DNA of 64,000 nucleotides from an uncultured Eubacteriales bacterium (GTDB lineage Bacteria; Bacillota; Clostridia; Oscillospirales; Acutalibacteraceae). Numbering within the stretch: the stretch's first letter is position 1; every line of letters begins with the position of its first letter. Shown piece by piece: positions 44,975 to 53,744 of this stretch. The stretch is from NCBI GenBank assembly GCA_949292775.1, contig CASFBL010000002.1, forward strand, positions 146,057 to 210,056, written 5' to 3'. Below the pieces are notes generated by a model that saw only the letters and a list, made by a program, of their open reading frames with translations, was not told the origin of the DNA and made no database searches. Made by a program: the position numbers and the translations under genes.

Positions 44975-45870
44975 ATACACCCAAAACCGCATTTATTGCG
45001 ATTGTCGGCAAAGCCAATGTCGGCAAATCTTCCATTTTAAATCGTTTGCTCGGCAGCAAAATCGCCATTGTTTCGGACAAGCCGCAAACCACGCGCACCC
45101 GCATTATGGGCGTGCTGACGACCGACGACAATGTCCAGCTGGTGTTTACCGACACGCCTGGCTACCACCGCCCGCACAATAAGCTGGGCGAAAAAATGGT
45201 GCAGGCCGTCTCCGACAGCATTTCCGGCGTTGACGCCTGCTTGCTGGTTGTGGAAGCAGGGGAAAAACAGCTGAATGCTGCGGAAGAAGCTTTGCTTCAA
45301 AAAATTAAACAGGCACACATTCCGACGCTTCTTGCCATCAATAAAATCGACATGCTTAAAAACAAAGAGGATTTAATGGCGCAAATCGCAGCCGTTAGCG
45401 CCGCATGTGATTTTGAAGCGGTCATCCCCGTGAGCGCGGCGGACGGCAACGGCATGGATATTTTGCTTGATGAACTTAAAAAACAAGCGTTCGAAAGCGA
45501 ACACTTTTTCCCGGACGACACTTTGACCGACCAGCCCGAGCGCGTGCTTGCGGCGGAAATGATTCGCGAAAAAATGCTGCGGCTTTTAAGCAAAGAAATT
45601 CCCCACGGAATTGCGGTTTCCATTGAGAAAATGCGTATGCGCGACGAAAGTGATATTGTTGATGTTGAAGCCGTAATCTACTGTGAACGCGAGTCGCACA
45701 AAGGCATCATCATCGGCAAAGGCGGCGCAATGCTCAAAAAGATTTCCACTTTTGCCCGGCAGGATATGGAGCGCTTTTTTGACTGCAAAATCAATTTGAA
45801 ATGCTGGGTCAAGGTCAAAGAAGGCTGGCGCAACCGTGAGGGACTCATTCACAATTTTGGTTTAGATTAA
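44971..45870 (+). CDS. era: GTPase Era
   Basis: The 299-residue protein has the G domain (GKANVGKSSILNRL, DTPGYHRPHNKLGE, NKIDML) and a C-terminal KH domain with GKGGAMLKKISTFARQ. Era binds 16S rRNA near its 3' end and assists 30S subunit maturation, in the same pathway as YbeY. ATG 44971 overlaps the dgkA stop and follows GGAAAGGA. Length matches the family. Confidence 0.97.
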   Translation: MNTPKTAFIAIVGKANVGKSSILNRLLGSKIAIVSDKPQTTRTRIMGVLTTDDNVQLVFTDTPGYHRPHNKLGEKMVQAVSDSISGVDACLLVVEAGEKQLNAAEEALLQKIKQAHIPTLLAINKIDMLKNKEDLMAQIAAVSAACDFEAVIPVSAADGNGMDILLDELKKQAFESEHFFPDDTLTDQPERVLAAEMIREKMLRLLSKEIPHGIAVSIEKMRMRDESDIVDVEAVIYCERESHKGIIIGKGGAMLKKISTFARQDMERFFDCKINLKCWVKVKEGWRNREGLIHNFGLD

Positions 45871-45935
45871 CAGTTATATTTGCCGCAAAAAAAGGTTAAG
45901 TTAATAGCACAAAGCCTTTGAAAGCGGTGGAATAT

Positions 45936-46097
45936 ATGGCAGAGACCTACTGGGATATTTTTATAAAAAGCGGCAGCATTGAGGACTATTTGGCCTTTTG
46001 TGCCCACCGGCCGGATCTGCAAAACCAGGTTTCCAAGGAACACGAACATGACATTCAACGAAAACGGTCTGATTCTCAAAGAACAGAATATCGGTGA
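45936..46097 (+). CDS. YqzL-family small protein
   Basis: A 53-residue reading frame starts MAETYWDIFIKSGSIEDYLA. The W-x-x-F-x-x-(S/T)-G-x-I-x-x-Y-L pattern is that of the YqzL family, which lies between era and recO in Bacillus as here. Function is unknown. The C-terminal part (after about residue 27) overlaps the recO start by 50 bases in another frame and is probably less constrained. GCGGTGG is the only ribosome-site candidate. Confidence 0.7.
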   Translation: MAETYWDIFIKSGSIEDYLAFCAHRPDLQNQVSKEHEHDIQRKRSDSQRTEYR

Positions 46098-46788
46098 GCG
46101 CGATAAGCTCGTGACCGTTTTAACGGCAGAACACGGCGTGCTGCGTGCTTTTGTGCGCGGCGCGAAAGCGGTCAAAAGCAAAAAACAGTCGGCGACCTCC
46201 AAATTTTGTTATGCAAAACTGTCACTCTATCAGGGCAAAGACAGCTACATAATTGATGAGGCGCAAAGCATAGAACTGTTTTTCGGTCTGCGCGACAGCA
46301 TTGATGCGCTAGCGCTCGGGGAATATTTTTTGGAGCTTGGCTTCGTGTTTTCTCCGGAAGAGCAGGCGGCAGAAGAAAACCTGCGCGTGATTTTAAACTC
46401 GCTTTATATGCTGTCCAATAAAAAGCGCCCGCCGAAACAGCTGAAAGCCATTACCGAATTGCGCCTTTTAACGCTTGGCGGTTACGCGCCCAATTTGGTT
46501 GCTTGCGATAAATGCGGCTGCTTTGAAACCGATACCATGTATTTTGATATGGAAGGCATTTTGTATTGCGAAAACTGCGCCCCGGCGACCGCGCCGTTTG
46601 CTTTGCCTTTGGGCGTTGTCAGCGCCATGCGCCATATTGTGTTTTCCGAACTGCGCGACCTTTATAATTTCAAACTGGACGATGCACTTTGTGAAGAACT
46701 TTGCTATGTGACCGAAACTTATCTTTTGCGTCAAACCGGTCACAAATTCAAAACACTGGATTTTTATAATTCCGTGCAGGCACTGTAA
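46048..46788 (+). CDS. recO: DNA repair protein RecO
   Basis: The 246-residue protein has the N-terminal OB fold (GLILKEQNIGERDKLVTVLT), a helical domain, and a zinc-binding set CDKCGCFETD with YCENC, as in Gram-positive RecO. It helps load RecA onto SSB-coated single-stranded DNA in the RecFOR pathway. ATG 46048 with AAGGAA (46035-46040) is preferred to the upstream in-frame start at 45979, which would add residues unlike RecO. It is followed by a clear terminator. Confidence 0.94.
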   Translation: MTFNENGLILKEQNIGERDKLVTVLTAEHGVLRAFVRGAKAVKSKKQSATSKFCYAKLSLYQGKDSYIIDEAQSIELFFGLRDSIDALALGEYFLELGFVFSPEEQAAEENLRVILNSLYMLSNKKRPPKQLKAITELRLLTLGGYAPNLVACDKCGCFETDTMYFDMEGILYCENCAPATAPFALPLGVVSAMRHIVFSELRDLYNFKLDDALCEELCYVTETYLLRQTGHKFKTLDFYNSVQAL

Positions 46789-46804
46789 AGAAAAAGAACT
46801 TGTC

Positions 46805-46836
46805 AGACGGGCAAAAACAATGCTCGTCTTTTTTTC
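46805..46836 (+). terminator. Rho-independent terminator after recO
   Basis: AGACGGGCA (46805-46813) pairs with TGCTCGTCT (46821-46829), with one G-U pair, and is followed by a T-run to 46836. It ends the phoH-recO operon. Confidence 0.85.
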
Positions 46837-46907
46837 TGCAAATTTTTAAATAATTTGTCAGATTTTGCATTTTTCACGACTACTAAATGAAAGGGAGGAG
46901 AGCTCGT

Positions 46908-47456
46908 TTGAACAGCGCTGTGAAACATAAGGCGGACGAAGCCTTAAACGAGGCTTACCGGCAATATTATTTGCCGCTGCTTCGATACTGTACCGTGCGG
47001 CTGGGCGAAGCCAAAGACGCAGCAGGCGATTGCGTGCAGGACGCGTTTGTCGTTTACTACAATCGTTTGCTGTCGGGCGAAGAAGTCCAAAATCCGCGCG
47101 CGTTTTTATACAGAACGGCAGACAATTTTCGGCGCCGTGCTTTGCAGAATTATCAAAATGCGCAAAGCAAGACCGTGCCGCTGGAAAACGCAGAGCCTTG
47201 TTCCGTTCCTTTTCTTCCTTTTTCTCCGGAGGACATAGATTATGACCGGTTGGCGAAAGTTTTGTTGGATACGCTAAGCGAAGAGGAGCAAACGCTCTAC
47301 CGCTGGAAATATGCCCAAAACGCTTCGCTTTCAGAAATTGCCGAACGATTGGGAATTTCACCTGTCGCCGCGGCAAAACGAACCTCGCGTTTGCGACAGC
47401 GTATCTGCGAGAAGCTTTCAAAAACGATTGAAATGCAGACCAAAGGAGGGATGTAA
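46908..47456 (+). CDS. ECF-type RNA polymerase sigma factor
   Basis: The 182-residue protein has a region-2-like N-terminal half (YRQYYLPLLRYCTVRLGEAK, then DCVQDAFVVYYNRL and NPRAFLYRTADNFRRR) and a region-4 helix-turn-helix LSEIAERLGISPVAAAKRTS. There is no region 3, so it is an ECF sigma factor. TTG 46908 is chosen because GGGAGG (46893-46898) lies 9 bases upstream; ATG 46887 would include the ribosome site in the coding region. The next gene encodes a probable membrane anti-sigma partner, so the sigma is likely held inactive until an outside signal. Confidence 0.85.
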   Translation: MNSAVKHKADEALNEAYRQYYLPLLRYCTVRLGEAKDAAGDCVQDAFVVYYNRLLSGEEVQNPRAFLYRTADNFRRRALQNYQNAQSKTVPLENAEPCSVPFLPFSPEDIDYDRLAKVLLDTLSEEEQTLYRWKYAQNASLSEIAERLGISPVAAAKRTSRLRQRICEKLSKTIEMQTKGGM

Positions 47457-47458
47457 AA

Positions 47459-48508
47459 ATGGCTGCCTTGCAAATGAATGCGGAGATTTTAAACCGTATT
47501 TTGGATGTGCGTGCCCAACAAGAAGAAATATTTGCGTTCTTAGAAGAAGTGATAGATGACGAGCTTGCCCGCGGCGACAATGCGGACTGTGATTTGATAG
47601 ATGCGTGCGTGGAAGTGCTCGAAAGCGAAACAGAAAGTGAAAGCTTCTTGCATCTTATCGCAAAACCGTCGTTCCTGCGCGCAGTTCAGCGCCGTTCGGT
47701 GTATTACAAGAGCCGTTACCGTACAGCAGCCGCGGTGTGCGCCTGTGCTGTGCTGCTCGCGGCTGCAACTGCCGGTTCTATGCAAACCAAATCCGGCGCC
47801 GCGCTTGCAAAACGCGTCCAGCAAAGATTGGAAGCGATTTTTGCACAGGAAAGCACCGCCCCGACCCCGCAACAGGAGCCGACGACATTAGAACCGACTA
47901 CACAGTCTGAAGCGCCGGCGACGGAAGAGCCGACAGCCGCAACTGAAACGACCGGAGCGCCTGTCGTGCAAAAGACGGAAACAACCACGGCCGAAAAAAC
48001 ACAGCTCGTGCGCATTTACGGCATTTTCCCGGAAGACTTAAAAACAGAGTATATCGTCGGGGAAACGCTTGATATGCAGGGCGTGCGTGTGATGACGGTT
48101 TATGAGGACGGAAGCAAACAGGAAATCCCGCTTGATGCCTGCCTTGTCAACGCGCAGCGCGGATTCCCTTATGACCCCGGCAACTATACAATTCAAGTGT
48201 TTTATCAAGGTCTATCCTTCTCGTACCCCGTCCGGGTGACGGCGCAAAAAGAAAGCGTCATTTTAAACTCGATTTACGGCAGCTTCGAACCGGGCTTCGA
48301 TTTCACCACCGATTCGCCCGCGTCACCTGACCTGTCTTCCATGACCGTCACCGCCGTGTATTCCGACGGCAGTGAGCGTGTGCTGACATCTGACGAATAT
48401 GAAGTAACCGTTTTGCCGAATTTCTTAGATGACCCGAACAAGTCACTTGTGACCGTGTCCTATTTGGACCGTTCGTTCTCGTTTATTCTGACAAAGGAGA
48501 TGCAGTGA
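47459..48508 (+). CDS. Membrane protein with Ig-like ectodomains, probable anti-sigma factor
   Basis: The 349-residue protein has a cytoplasmic N-terminal part of about 80 residues, one membrane segment (residues 84-102, TAAAVCACAVLLAAATAGSM), a Thr/Pro/Glu-rich linker (about 125-178) and two group-3 bacterial Ig-like domains: YIVGETLDMQGVRVMTVYED with VFYQGLSF, then SSMTVTAVYSDGSE with VSYLDRSFSFIL. Single-pass topology, position 3 bases after an ECF sigma gene and before a surface-protein gene suggest an anti-sigma factor with a sensing ectodomain. No recognisable zinc anti-sigma motif (HxxxCxxC) is seen, so this is inference from context. Confidence 0.72.
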   Translation: MAALQMNAEILNRILDVRAQQEEIFAFLEEVIDDELARGDNADCDLIDACVEVLESETESESFLHLIAKPSFLRAVQRRSVYYKSRYRTAAAVCACAVLLAAATAGSMQTKSGAALAKRVQQRLEAIFAQESTAPTPQQEPTTLEPTTQSEAPATEEPTAATETTGAPVVQKTETTTAEKTQLVRIYGIFPEDLKTEYIVGETLDMQGVRVMTVYEDGSKQEIPLDACLVNAQRGFPYDPGNYTIQVFYQGLSFSYPVRVTAQKESVILNSIYGSFEPGFDFTTDSPASPDLSSMTVTAVYSDGSERVLTSDEYEVTVLPNFLDDPNKSLVTVSYLDRSFSFILTKEMQ

Positions 48509-48509
48509 A

Positions 48510-50696
48510 ATGAAAAAGAAAGCAAGAAAAATACTCCTTATGTTCCTCTGCGCTGCACTGCTTATCGGGTGTGTTCCGATAGCTTCCGTGGCGCTGACCA
48601 CCGACACGGGGCTTGAATATACCGTCTCCGACACCGCGGTGACTATTACCGCCTATTCGGGTGAAGACACCGTCGTGGAAGTGCCCACGACCTTAAACGG
48701 CCTGCCGGTCACCACCATTGCGGCAGGGGCGTTTTCTTACAAAACCCAGCTCGAAAAAGTCACCTTGCCCGAAACTGTGACCGACATTCAAATGATGGCG
48801 TTTTTCGGCTTGGAGAACTTAACGCAAGTCAATCTGGAAGCCCTTTCTTCGCTCCGGCACATCGGCGCTTACGCGTTTGTCGGTACAGGCATTTCCGGCA
48901 GTCTTGTGTTGCCCGAAAGTGTGGAGCAAATCGGTGCCGCAGCGTTCGGCATGACAAAGCTTACTGCGCTGCATCTTGGCAAAAATGTCAAACCGGTCGA
49001 GACAGAAACCGCCCAGCCTTGGGTCACGGCGTTTAAAAATGCCGGGCTGGGCAATCTTGGCGGATTAGATTTCACGAACTTCATCAGCGCTTATTCGTCC
49101 ACAGCAGAGGAAAAGAACATTGCGATTGCCTGCCCCAATTTAAAAAGCGTCACAGTGGACGAAGCAAACCCCTATTACCGCTCATACGGCGGCGTTCTGT
49201 TCAGCAAGGATATGAAAACGCTTTACTGCTATCCGGCCGGAAAAACCTCTGCGCTTTACATCATGCCGTTGTCTGTCGAGCATTTTTACAATGCATTCGG
49301 CGGCTTGCATTTGCCGAAAGTGCATATAAAATATTACGGTGATTTGGATATCATGGACAACGGCCTTTTGCCCACCGGCTGGCTTGACTTCGGTGCGACC
49401 GGCAATTTAAAGACGGTTACCATTTCCTCTGCTGTGCAAAGCATTTCGACCGCGGCGTTTTATAACACTGCCTTAACCAGCGTTTTTCTGCCGAAGAATA
49501 TTACAAAAATCGGCTCCAAAGCCTTTTGGCACTGCGCATCGCTGACCACAGTCGGCTTCGACCGGGATTCCGTCTTTCAGGAATTGCCGGAAGAATGCTT
49601 TAAAGACTGCGAAATGCTTAAAAATGTGGCTTTCGGAAAAATCGACTATCTTGCCGCGCTTGCTTTCGGAAACTGTTCTGCTATTGAAAGTGTAGATTTG
49701 ACAAATGTGCTCTCTCTTGACAGCACTGCATTTGACGGGTGCACTTCGCTTCAGAATGTCACCTATATGGATTCCGACAGCGCCGAAAAAGCGACCGTCT
49801 CCGCAAGCGCGTTTAATGACACCGCCTCTTTAAAAACCGTTATGCTCGGTTCTTCTGTCGAATCGGTCGAGGATTTGGCGTTCGCCAACTGCGAAGCACT
49901 GGAAACGGTTTATATTTCCGACGAGGTGGAAGAAATCAGCGACAGCGCTTTCCAAAACTGCGAAAATCTGACGATTGTCTGCCCGAATACAACCTGTTAT
50001 GCTTATGATTACGCAGTGCAGAATAACATCCCGGTGACAACACTTGTGGTGTCGCCGATTCCCAACCAAACTTACACCGGCGAAGCAATCACCCCGACGC
50101 TTACCGTGAAAGCCAGCGGCAAAGTTTTAACTGAAAATAAAGATTATACGGTGTTCTTTAAAAACAATACAGATGCCGGAACTGCCGATGTCGTCATTAT
50201 GGGTTGCGGCTCTTATAGCATGCTTGCGGCAGTCTGCAAATTCGCCATTATGCCGTGTGACCTTTCCGAAGTTGACATCAGCGCTGTGCCGCAGCAAACA
50301 GAGAACGGCACGCCGCTTGAGCCTGATTTTTCAGTTGTGCACGGCAGCCGTATCCTGCAAAAAGACACAGACTACACCGTAACATATACGGATAACATTG
50401 CCGCCGGAACGGCAACGATTGAAATTGTGGGGATTGGAAATTATAAAGGCAGTCGGTTCTTGACCTTTGAAATTGCTTCGGCGCCGGCAACAGAAACACC
50501 GGTCTACACGACAGGTGATGTGGACGGCGACGGAACCATTCGATTGACTGACTACGCACTGATATATGCACATATGACCGGGACGGCGGTCATTACCGAA
50601 AAAGCTTCTCTTGCCGCGGCCGATTTAAACGGTGACGGTGCAGTCGATGCGTTTGATTTGGCGCAAATGAATTTGTATTTGTCCGGCAAAAAATAG
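48510..50696 (+). CDS. Secreted leucine-rich-repeat protein with C-terminal dockerin
   Basis: The 728-residue protein has an N-terminal signal (residues 1-30) with a possible lipobox LLIGC at 17-21. It has many BspA/TpLRR-type repeats (LEKVTLPETVTDIQ, LTSVFLPKNITKIGSKAF, LETVYISDEVEEISDSAF), then two repeats of about 80 residues with PIPNQTYTGEAITPTLTV and TYTDNIAAGTATIEIVGIGN, and a type I dockerin (GDVDGDGTIRLTDYAL and ADLNGDGAVDAFDLAQ, two calcium loops). The dockerin should bind a cohesin, so the protein may join a cellulosome-like surface complex or be tethered to the wall. It is in an operon with the sigma/anti-sigma pair upstream. Confidence 0.88.
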   Translation: MKKKARKILLMFLCAALLIGCVPIASVALTTDTGLEYTVSDTAVTITAYSGEDTVVEVPTTLNGLPVTTIAAGAFSYKTQLEKVTLPETVTDIQMMAFFGLENLTQVNLEALSSLRHIGAYAFVGTGISGSLVLPESVEQIGAAAFGMTKLTALHLGKNVKPVETETAQPWVTAFKNAGLGNLGGLDFTNFISAYSSTAEEKNIAIACPNLKSVTVDEANPYYRSYGGVLFSKDMKTLYCYPAGKTSALYIMPLSVEHFYNAFGGLHLPKVHIKYYGDLDIMDNGLLPTGWLDFGATGNLKTVTISSAVQSISTAAFYNTALTSVFLPKNITKIGSKAFWHCASLTTVGFDRDSVFQELPEECFKDCEMLKNVAFGKIDYLAALAFGNCSAIESVDLTNVLSLDSTAFDGCTSLQNVTYMDSDSAEKATVSASAFNDTASLKTVMLGSSVESVEDLAFANCEALETVYISDEVEEISDSAFQNCENLTIVCPNTTCYAYDYAVQNNIPVTTLVVSPIPNQTYTGEAITPTLTVKASGKVLTENKDYTVFFKNNTDAGTADVVIMGCGSYSMLAAVCKFAIMPCDLSEVDISAVPQQTENGTPLEPDFSVVHGSRILQKDTDYTVTYTDNIAAGTATIEIVGIGNYKGSRFLTFEIASAPATETPVYTTGDVDGDGTIRLTDYALIYAHMTGTAVITEKASLAAADLNGDGAVDAFDLAQMNLYLSGKK

Positions 50697-50716
50697 AGAG
50701 AATTTGTTCCCCAAAA

Positions 50717-50749
50717 AGCAATGCGTCTTGCGGCGCATTGCTTTTTTTT
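50717..50749 (+). terminator. Terminator after dockerin/LRR gene
   Basis: AGCAATGCG (50717-50725) pairs with CGCATTGCT (50734-50742) and is followed by T8. The -35-like TTGCTT of the mutS2 promoter lies inside its 3' arm. Confidence 0.87.
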
Positions 50750-50766
50750 CGCCCGCGTGGTATGAT
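50738..50766 (+). promoter_or_regulatory. Putative promoter for mutS2
   Basis: TTGCTT (50738-50743) and TATGAT (50761-50766) are separated by 17 bases, 38 bases before the mutS2 ATG. The -35 overlaps the preceding terminator stem. Confidence 0.45.
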
Positions 50767-50803
50767 AAATAGGACTTTTACCGCTTTTTGAAAGGGTATT
50801 TTT

Positions 50804-53179
50804 ATGAATAAACATTACGAAGCCTTAGAGCTTATGAAAATTTTAGAAAAACTTGCCGGCTACACAGCGTGCCCGGATGCACATGAAGCGGCGCTTTCCC
50901 TATGCCCAAAGAATGATTATTTTGAGGCACAGTCGCTTTTGGAGCAAACCGAAGCGGCACATATCCTGATTGCAAAATTCGGTGCACCGTCATTTGGCGG
51001 ACTGAAAAATGTGCAAAACTCCCTGCACCGTGCGCAGGCGGGCGGCACGCTTTCCATGCGCGAACTGTTGGATATCGCGCAGGTCTTGCGGGTGATTCGC
51101 GGTATTTGCACCTGGCGCGAGAAAAGTGCCGGTATGGAAACGGCAATCGACGATTTGTTTTTTAGCCTGTCCCCCAATAAATATTTGGAGGACCGCATTA
51201 CAAACGCCATAATTTCGGACGAAGAAATGAGCGATAATGCGTCGCCGGAACTGAAAAATATCCGCCGCAAGCTGCGCGGGCTGGATGCAAAAATCCGCGA
51301 CCAGCTTGAAAAGCTCCTGCGCTCACCGACTTATAAAAACAGCCTTCAGGAAGCAATCGTGACCCAGCGCAACGGGCGGTTTGTCGTGCCTGTAAAAAGC
51401 GAACACCGCGCCGAAGTTGCCGGTATGGTGCACGATACCTCCGGCAGTGGGTCAACGGTGTTTATTGAACCGGCGTCCGTGGTTGAGGCGAACAACGAAA
51501 TCAAAGTGCTTGAAAGCCGTGAGCGTGACGAAATCGAGCGCATCCTTACGGAACTTTCCGAAGAAGCCGGCAGCTTTTATGACAGCGTGCGCATCAGCTA
51601 CCAAAGCGCTGTGGAACTGAACCTGATTTTTGCCAAGGCGCATTTGGCTTATGCCATGAAAGCCAGCAAGCCTGTTTTAAATGATGTTGGAGAAATAGAG
51701 TTAAAACAGGCGCGCCACCCGCTTATTCCGGCGGATAAAATCGTGCCGGTGGATATTCGCCTCGGTGCGGAATATGATACGCTGGTGATTACAGGCCCCA
51801 ATACAGGCGGCAAAACCGTGTCGATTAAAACCCTGGGGCTTTTAACGCTGATGGCGGCGTGCGGCTTGTATGTGCCCGCCGCTGACAACAGCCGTGTCTC
51901 GGTGTTCCGCCATGTGTTTGCAGACATCGGCGAAGAACAGAGCATTGAGCAGTCACTTTCCACCTTTTCGGCACACATGAAAAATATTGTTGACATTGAT
52001 GCCGAAACGGATGACAGCACGCTTGTGCTGATCGACGAGCTCGGCGCAGGCACAGACCCGGTAGAGGGCGCGGCGCTTGCCGTTGCCATTTTGGAAGCAC
52101 TGCGCAGAAAAGGCGCAAAAATCGCCGCAACGACCCATTATTCGGAATTAAAGGAGTATGCGCTCAATACCGAGCGTGTAGAAAACGCATCCTGTGAATT
52201 TTCCGTGGAAACGCTCCGGCCGACCTATAAACTGCTGATCGGTATTCCCGGGCGCTCCAATGCATTTGCGATTTCGGAACGCTTGGGGCTGTCGTCCGTT
52301 GTTATCGATGAAGCGCGCAGGTTGGTTTCTTCAGAAAATCAGCGCTTTGAAGATGTGATGGATACGCTTGAGCAGACCCGCGCTGAAATGGAGCAGGAAA
52401 AGCAGAAAACGCTGGAACTGCAAGGGGAAATAGATGAACTTCGTCAAAAAGCGCAGAATCAGCTTGAACAGGCAAAACAGAAAAGCGACCGTGAGTTAGA
52501 ACGCGCCAAGCAGGAAGCACAGCGCATTGTAGAAAACGCGCGCCGCGCGGCAAATTCGTTGCTGTTGGAAGTGGAACGCCTGAAAAAAGAACAAGCGCGC
52601 GAAAAAAATGCTGCTGAAATGGCGCGTAAAGCAAAAGCGGCCATGAAACGCCATCTGAATGACATGGACGACCTGACGGCTGACGGGTTCGGCGGCGAAG
52701 AGGACGGCGACTATGTCCTGCCGCGACCGATTGTGGTGGGCGATACGGTCTATGTCACTGTGCTTGGAGCAAACGGCACGGTGACCGCTTTGCCCGACAG
52801 CAAGGAAAATGTGGAAATTCAGGCCGGCGCCATGAAGATGAAAGTGCCGCTCAAGTCTTTGCGCCTTCGAAACGCCCCGCAAAAAAGCAAGCCGCAGCGC
52901 ACTGCCGTCACGCGTACAGACCGCGCGCCGTCCACATCCAAAACCAGCGTGGACCTGCGCGGCAAAAATGCCGAAGAAGCGCTTTTGGATTTGGACATGT
53001 TTTTAGACAGCGCCCTGCGCGCCGGGCTTTCGGAAGTGACCGTTGTGCACGGCAAGGGCACAGGGGTGCTGCGCAAAGCGGTGCAGGCGCACTTGCGTAA
53101 ACTGCCGTTTGTGCACTCGTTCCGGCTCGGTGTTTACGGCGAGGGAGAAGACGGCGTCACGATTGTGCAGTTCAAATGA
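50804..53179 (+). CDS. mutS2: Endonuclease MutS2
   Basis: The 791-residue protein has MutS-type core and ATPase (Walker A TGPNTGGKTVSIKTLG, Walker B LVLIDELGAGTDPVEGA), no mismatch-recognition domain, a long coiled coil (about residues 515-620) and a C-terminal Smr domain (VDLRGKNAEEALLDLD, VVHGKGTGVLRKAV). MutS2 does not do mismatch repair; it suppresses homologous recombination and, in Bacillus, splits collided ribosomes. AAAGGG precedes ATG 50804. It is separate from the mutSL operon at 26921. Confidence 0.96.
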   Translation: MNKHYEALELMKILEKLAGYTACPDAHEAALSLCPKNDYFEAQSLLEQTEAAHILIAKFGAPSFGGLKNVQNSLHRAQAGGTLSMRELLDIAQVLRVIRGICTWREKSAGMETAIDDLFFSLSPNKYLEDRITNAIISDEEMSDNASPELKNIRRKLRGLDAKIRDQLEKLLRSPTYKNSLQEAIVTQRNGRFVVPVKSEHRAEVAGMVHDTSGSGSTVFIEPASVVEANNEIKVLESRERDEIERILTELSEEAGSFYDSVRISYQSAVELNLIFAKAHLAYAMKASKPVLNDVGEIELKQARHPLIPADKIVPVDIRLGAEYDTLVITGPNTGGKTVSIKTLGLLTLMAACGLYVPAADNSRVSVFRHVFADIGEEQSIEQSLSTFSAHMKNIVDIDAETDDSTLVLIDELGAGTDPVEGAALAVAILEALRRKGAKIAATTHYSELKEYALNTERVENASCEFSVETLRPTYKLLIGIPGRSNAFAISERLGLSSVVIDEARRLVSSENQRFEDVMDTLEQTRAEMEQEKQKTLELQGEIDELRQKAQNQLEQAKQKSDRELERAKQEAQRIVENARRAANSLLLEVERLKKEQAREKNAAEMARKAKAAMKRHLNDMDDLTADGFGGEEDGDYVLPRPIVVGDTVYVTVLGANGTVTALPDSKENVEIQAGAMKMKVPLKSLRLRNAPQKSKPQRTAVTRTDRAPSTSKTSVDLRGKNAEEALLDLDMFLDSALRAGLSEVTVVHGKGTGVLRKAVQAHLRKLPFVHSFRLGVYGEGEDGVTIVQFK

Positions 53180-53187
53180 TTTTACCG

Positions 53188-53216
53188 TTGCAAATCCCTG
53201 TGGGGTATGGTATGAT
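53188..53216 (+). promoter_or_regulatory. Sigma-A promoter for the lipoprotein gene
   Basis: TTGCAA (53188-53193) and TATGAT (53211-53216) are separated by 17 bases, 36 bases before the ATG at 53253. Confidence 0.6.
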
Positions 53217-53252
53217 AAAAGCATACAAATCTGAGATAACGGAGGGCTTATA

Positions 53253-53693
53253 ATGCGCAAAAAAATATTAGCAATTTCCGCCGCGATTTTGTTGTTTGCT
53301 GTTTTGGCAGTCGCCTGCGGAAAAACAGATGAATATGATAAAACCGATAATTATGAACCGATTGAATACACCACCGACGAGTCCGGGGAAAAATATGTTA
53401 CCAATATTTACGGCGATTTGATTCCCGTTACAACCGGTAAAGACGGTTCCGTTGAGCTTTTGGAAGACCTTTACACCAAAACCAAGGAACAGGCTGATAA
53501 AGAAAAAGAAGAAATGGATAAAGAGGAAAACGGCGGTAACAACCAAGGTGGAAATTCCGGTGGGAACAATAACCAAGGCGGTAATTCCGGCGGGAACGAA
53601 GGCGGCGATTCCGGCAGCGGTTCATCCGGCGGTGTTCAAATCGGCTCTGAATCCCCGAAAGATGCAGACAAAGAAGCCGTCATCGTTTGGTAA
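53253..53693 (+). CDS. Small lipoprotein with Gly/Asn-rich tail
   Basis: The 146-residue protein has a signal peptide with lipobox LAVAC (Cys at about 22), a charged middle region with TTDESGEKYVTNIYGDLIPV, a Lys/Glu-rich helix (EQADKEKEEMDKEE) and a low-complexity Gly/Asn/Ser tail with three copies of NNQGGNSGGN-like sequence (about residues 94-128). It would be lipid-anchored outside the membrane by Lgt and LspA (gene at 36037). No function is recognised. GGAGGG precedes ATG 53253. The repeat tail may differ in length between strains. Confidence 0.8.
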   Translation: MRKKILAISAAILLFAVLAVACGKTDEYDKTDNYEPIEYTTDESGEKYVTNIYGDLIPVTTGKDGSVELLEDLYTKTKEQADKEKEEMDKEENGGNNQGGNSGGNNNQGGNSGGNEGGDSGSGSSGGVQIGSESPKDADKEAVIVW

Positions 53694-53712
53694 CCCCTTG
53701 ACAAAAAATTGC

Positions 53713-53741
53713 TTGACAAGGCGGGAAATATTTAGTATAAT
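53713..53741 (+). promoter_or_regulatory. Consensus sigma-A promoter of the ylxM-ffh operon
   Basis: TTGACA (53713-53718) and TATAAT (53736-53741) are both perfect, with a 17-base spacer. Another TTGACA lies 15 bases upstream (53698-53703). The expected start of transcription, near 53748, falls inside the left arm of the hairpin at 53745. Confidence 0.9.
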
Positions 53742-53744
53742 ATC

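Noticed and set aside
46837-46886. Autoregulatory ECF promoter before the sigma factor gene
   Set aside because: The region is A/T-rich and contains suggestive words, but no pair of elements with proper spacing could be defended.
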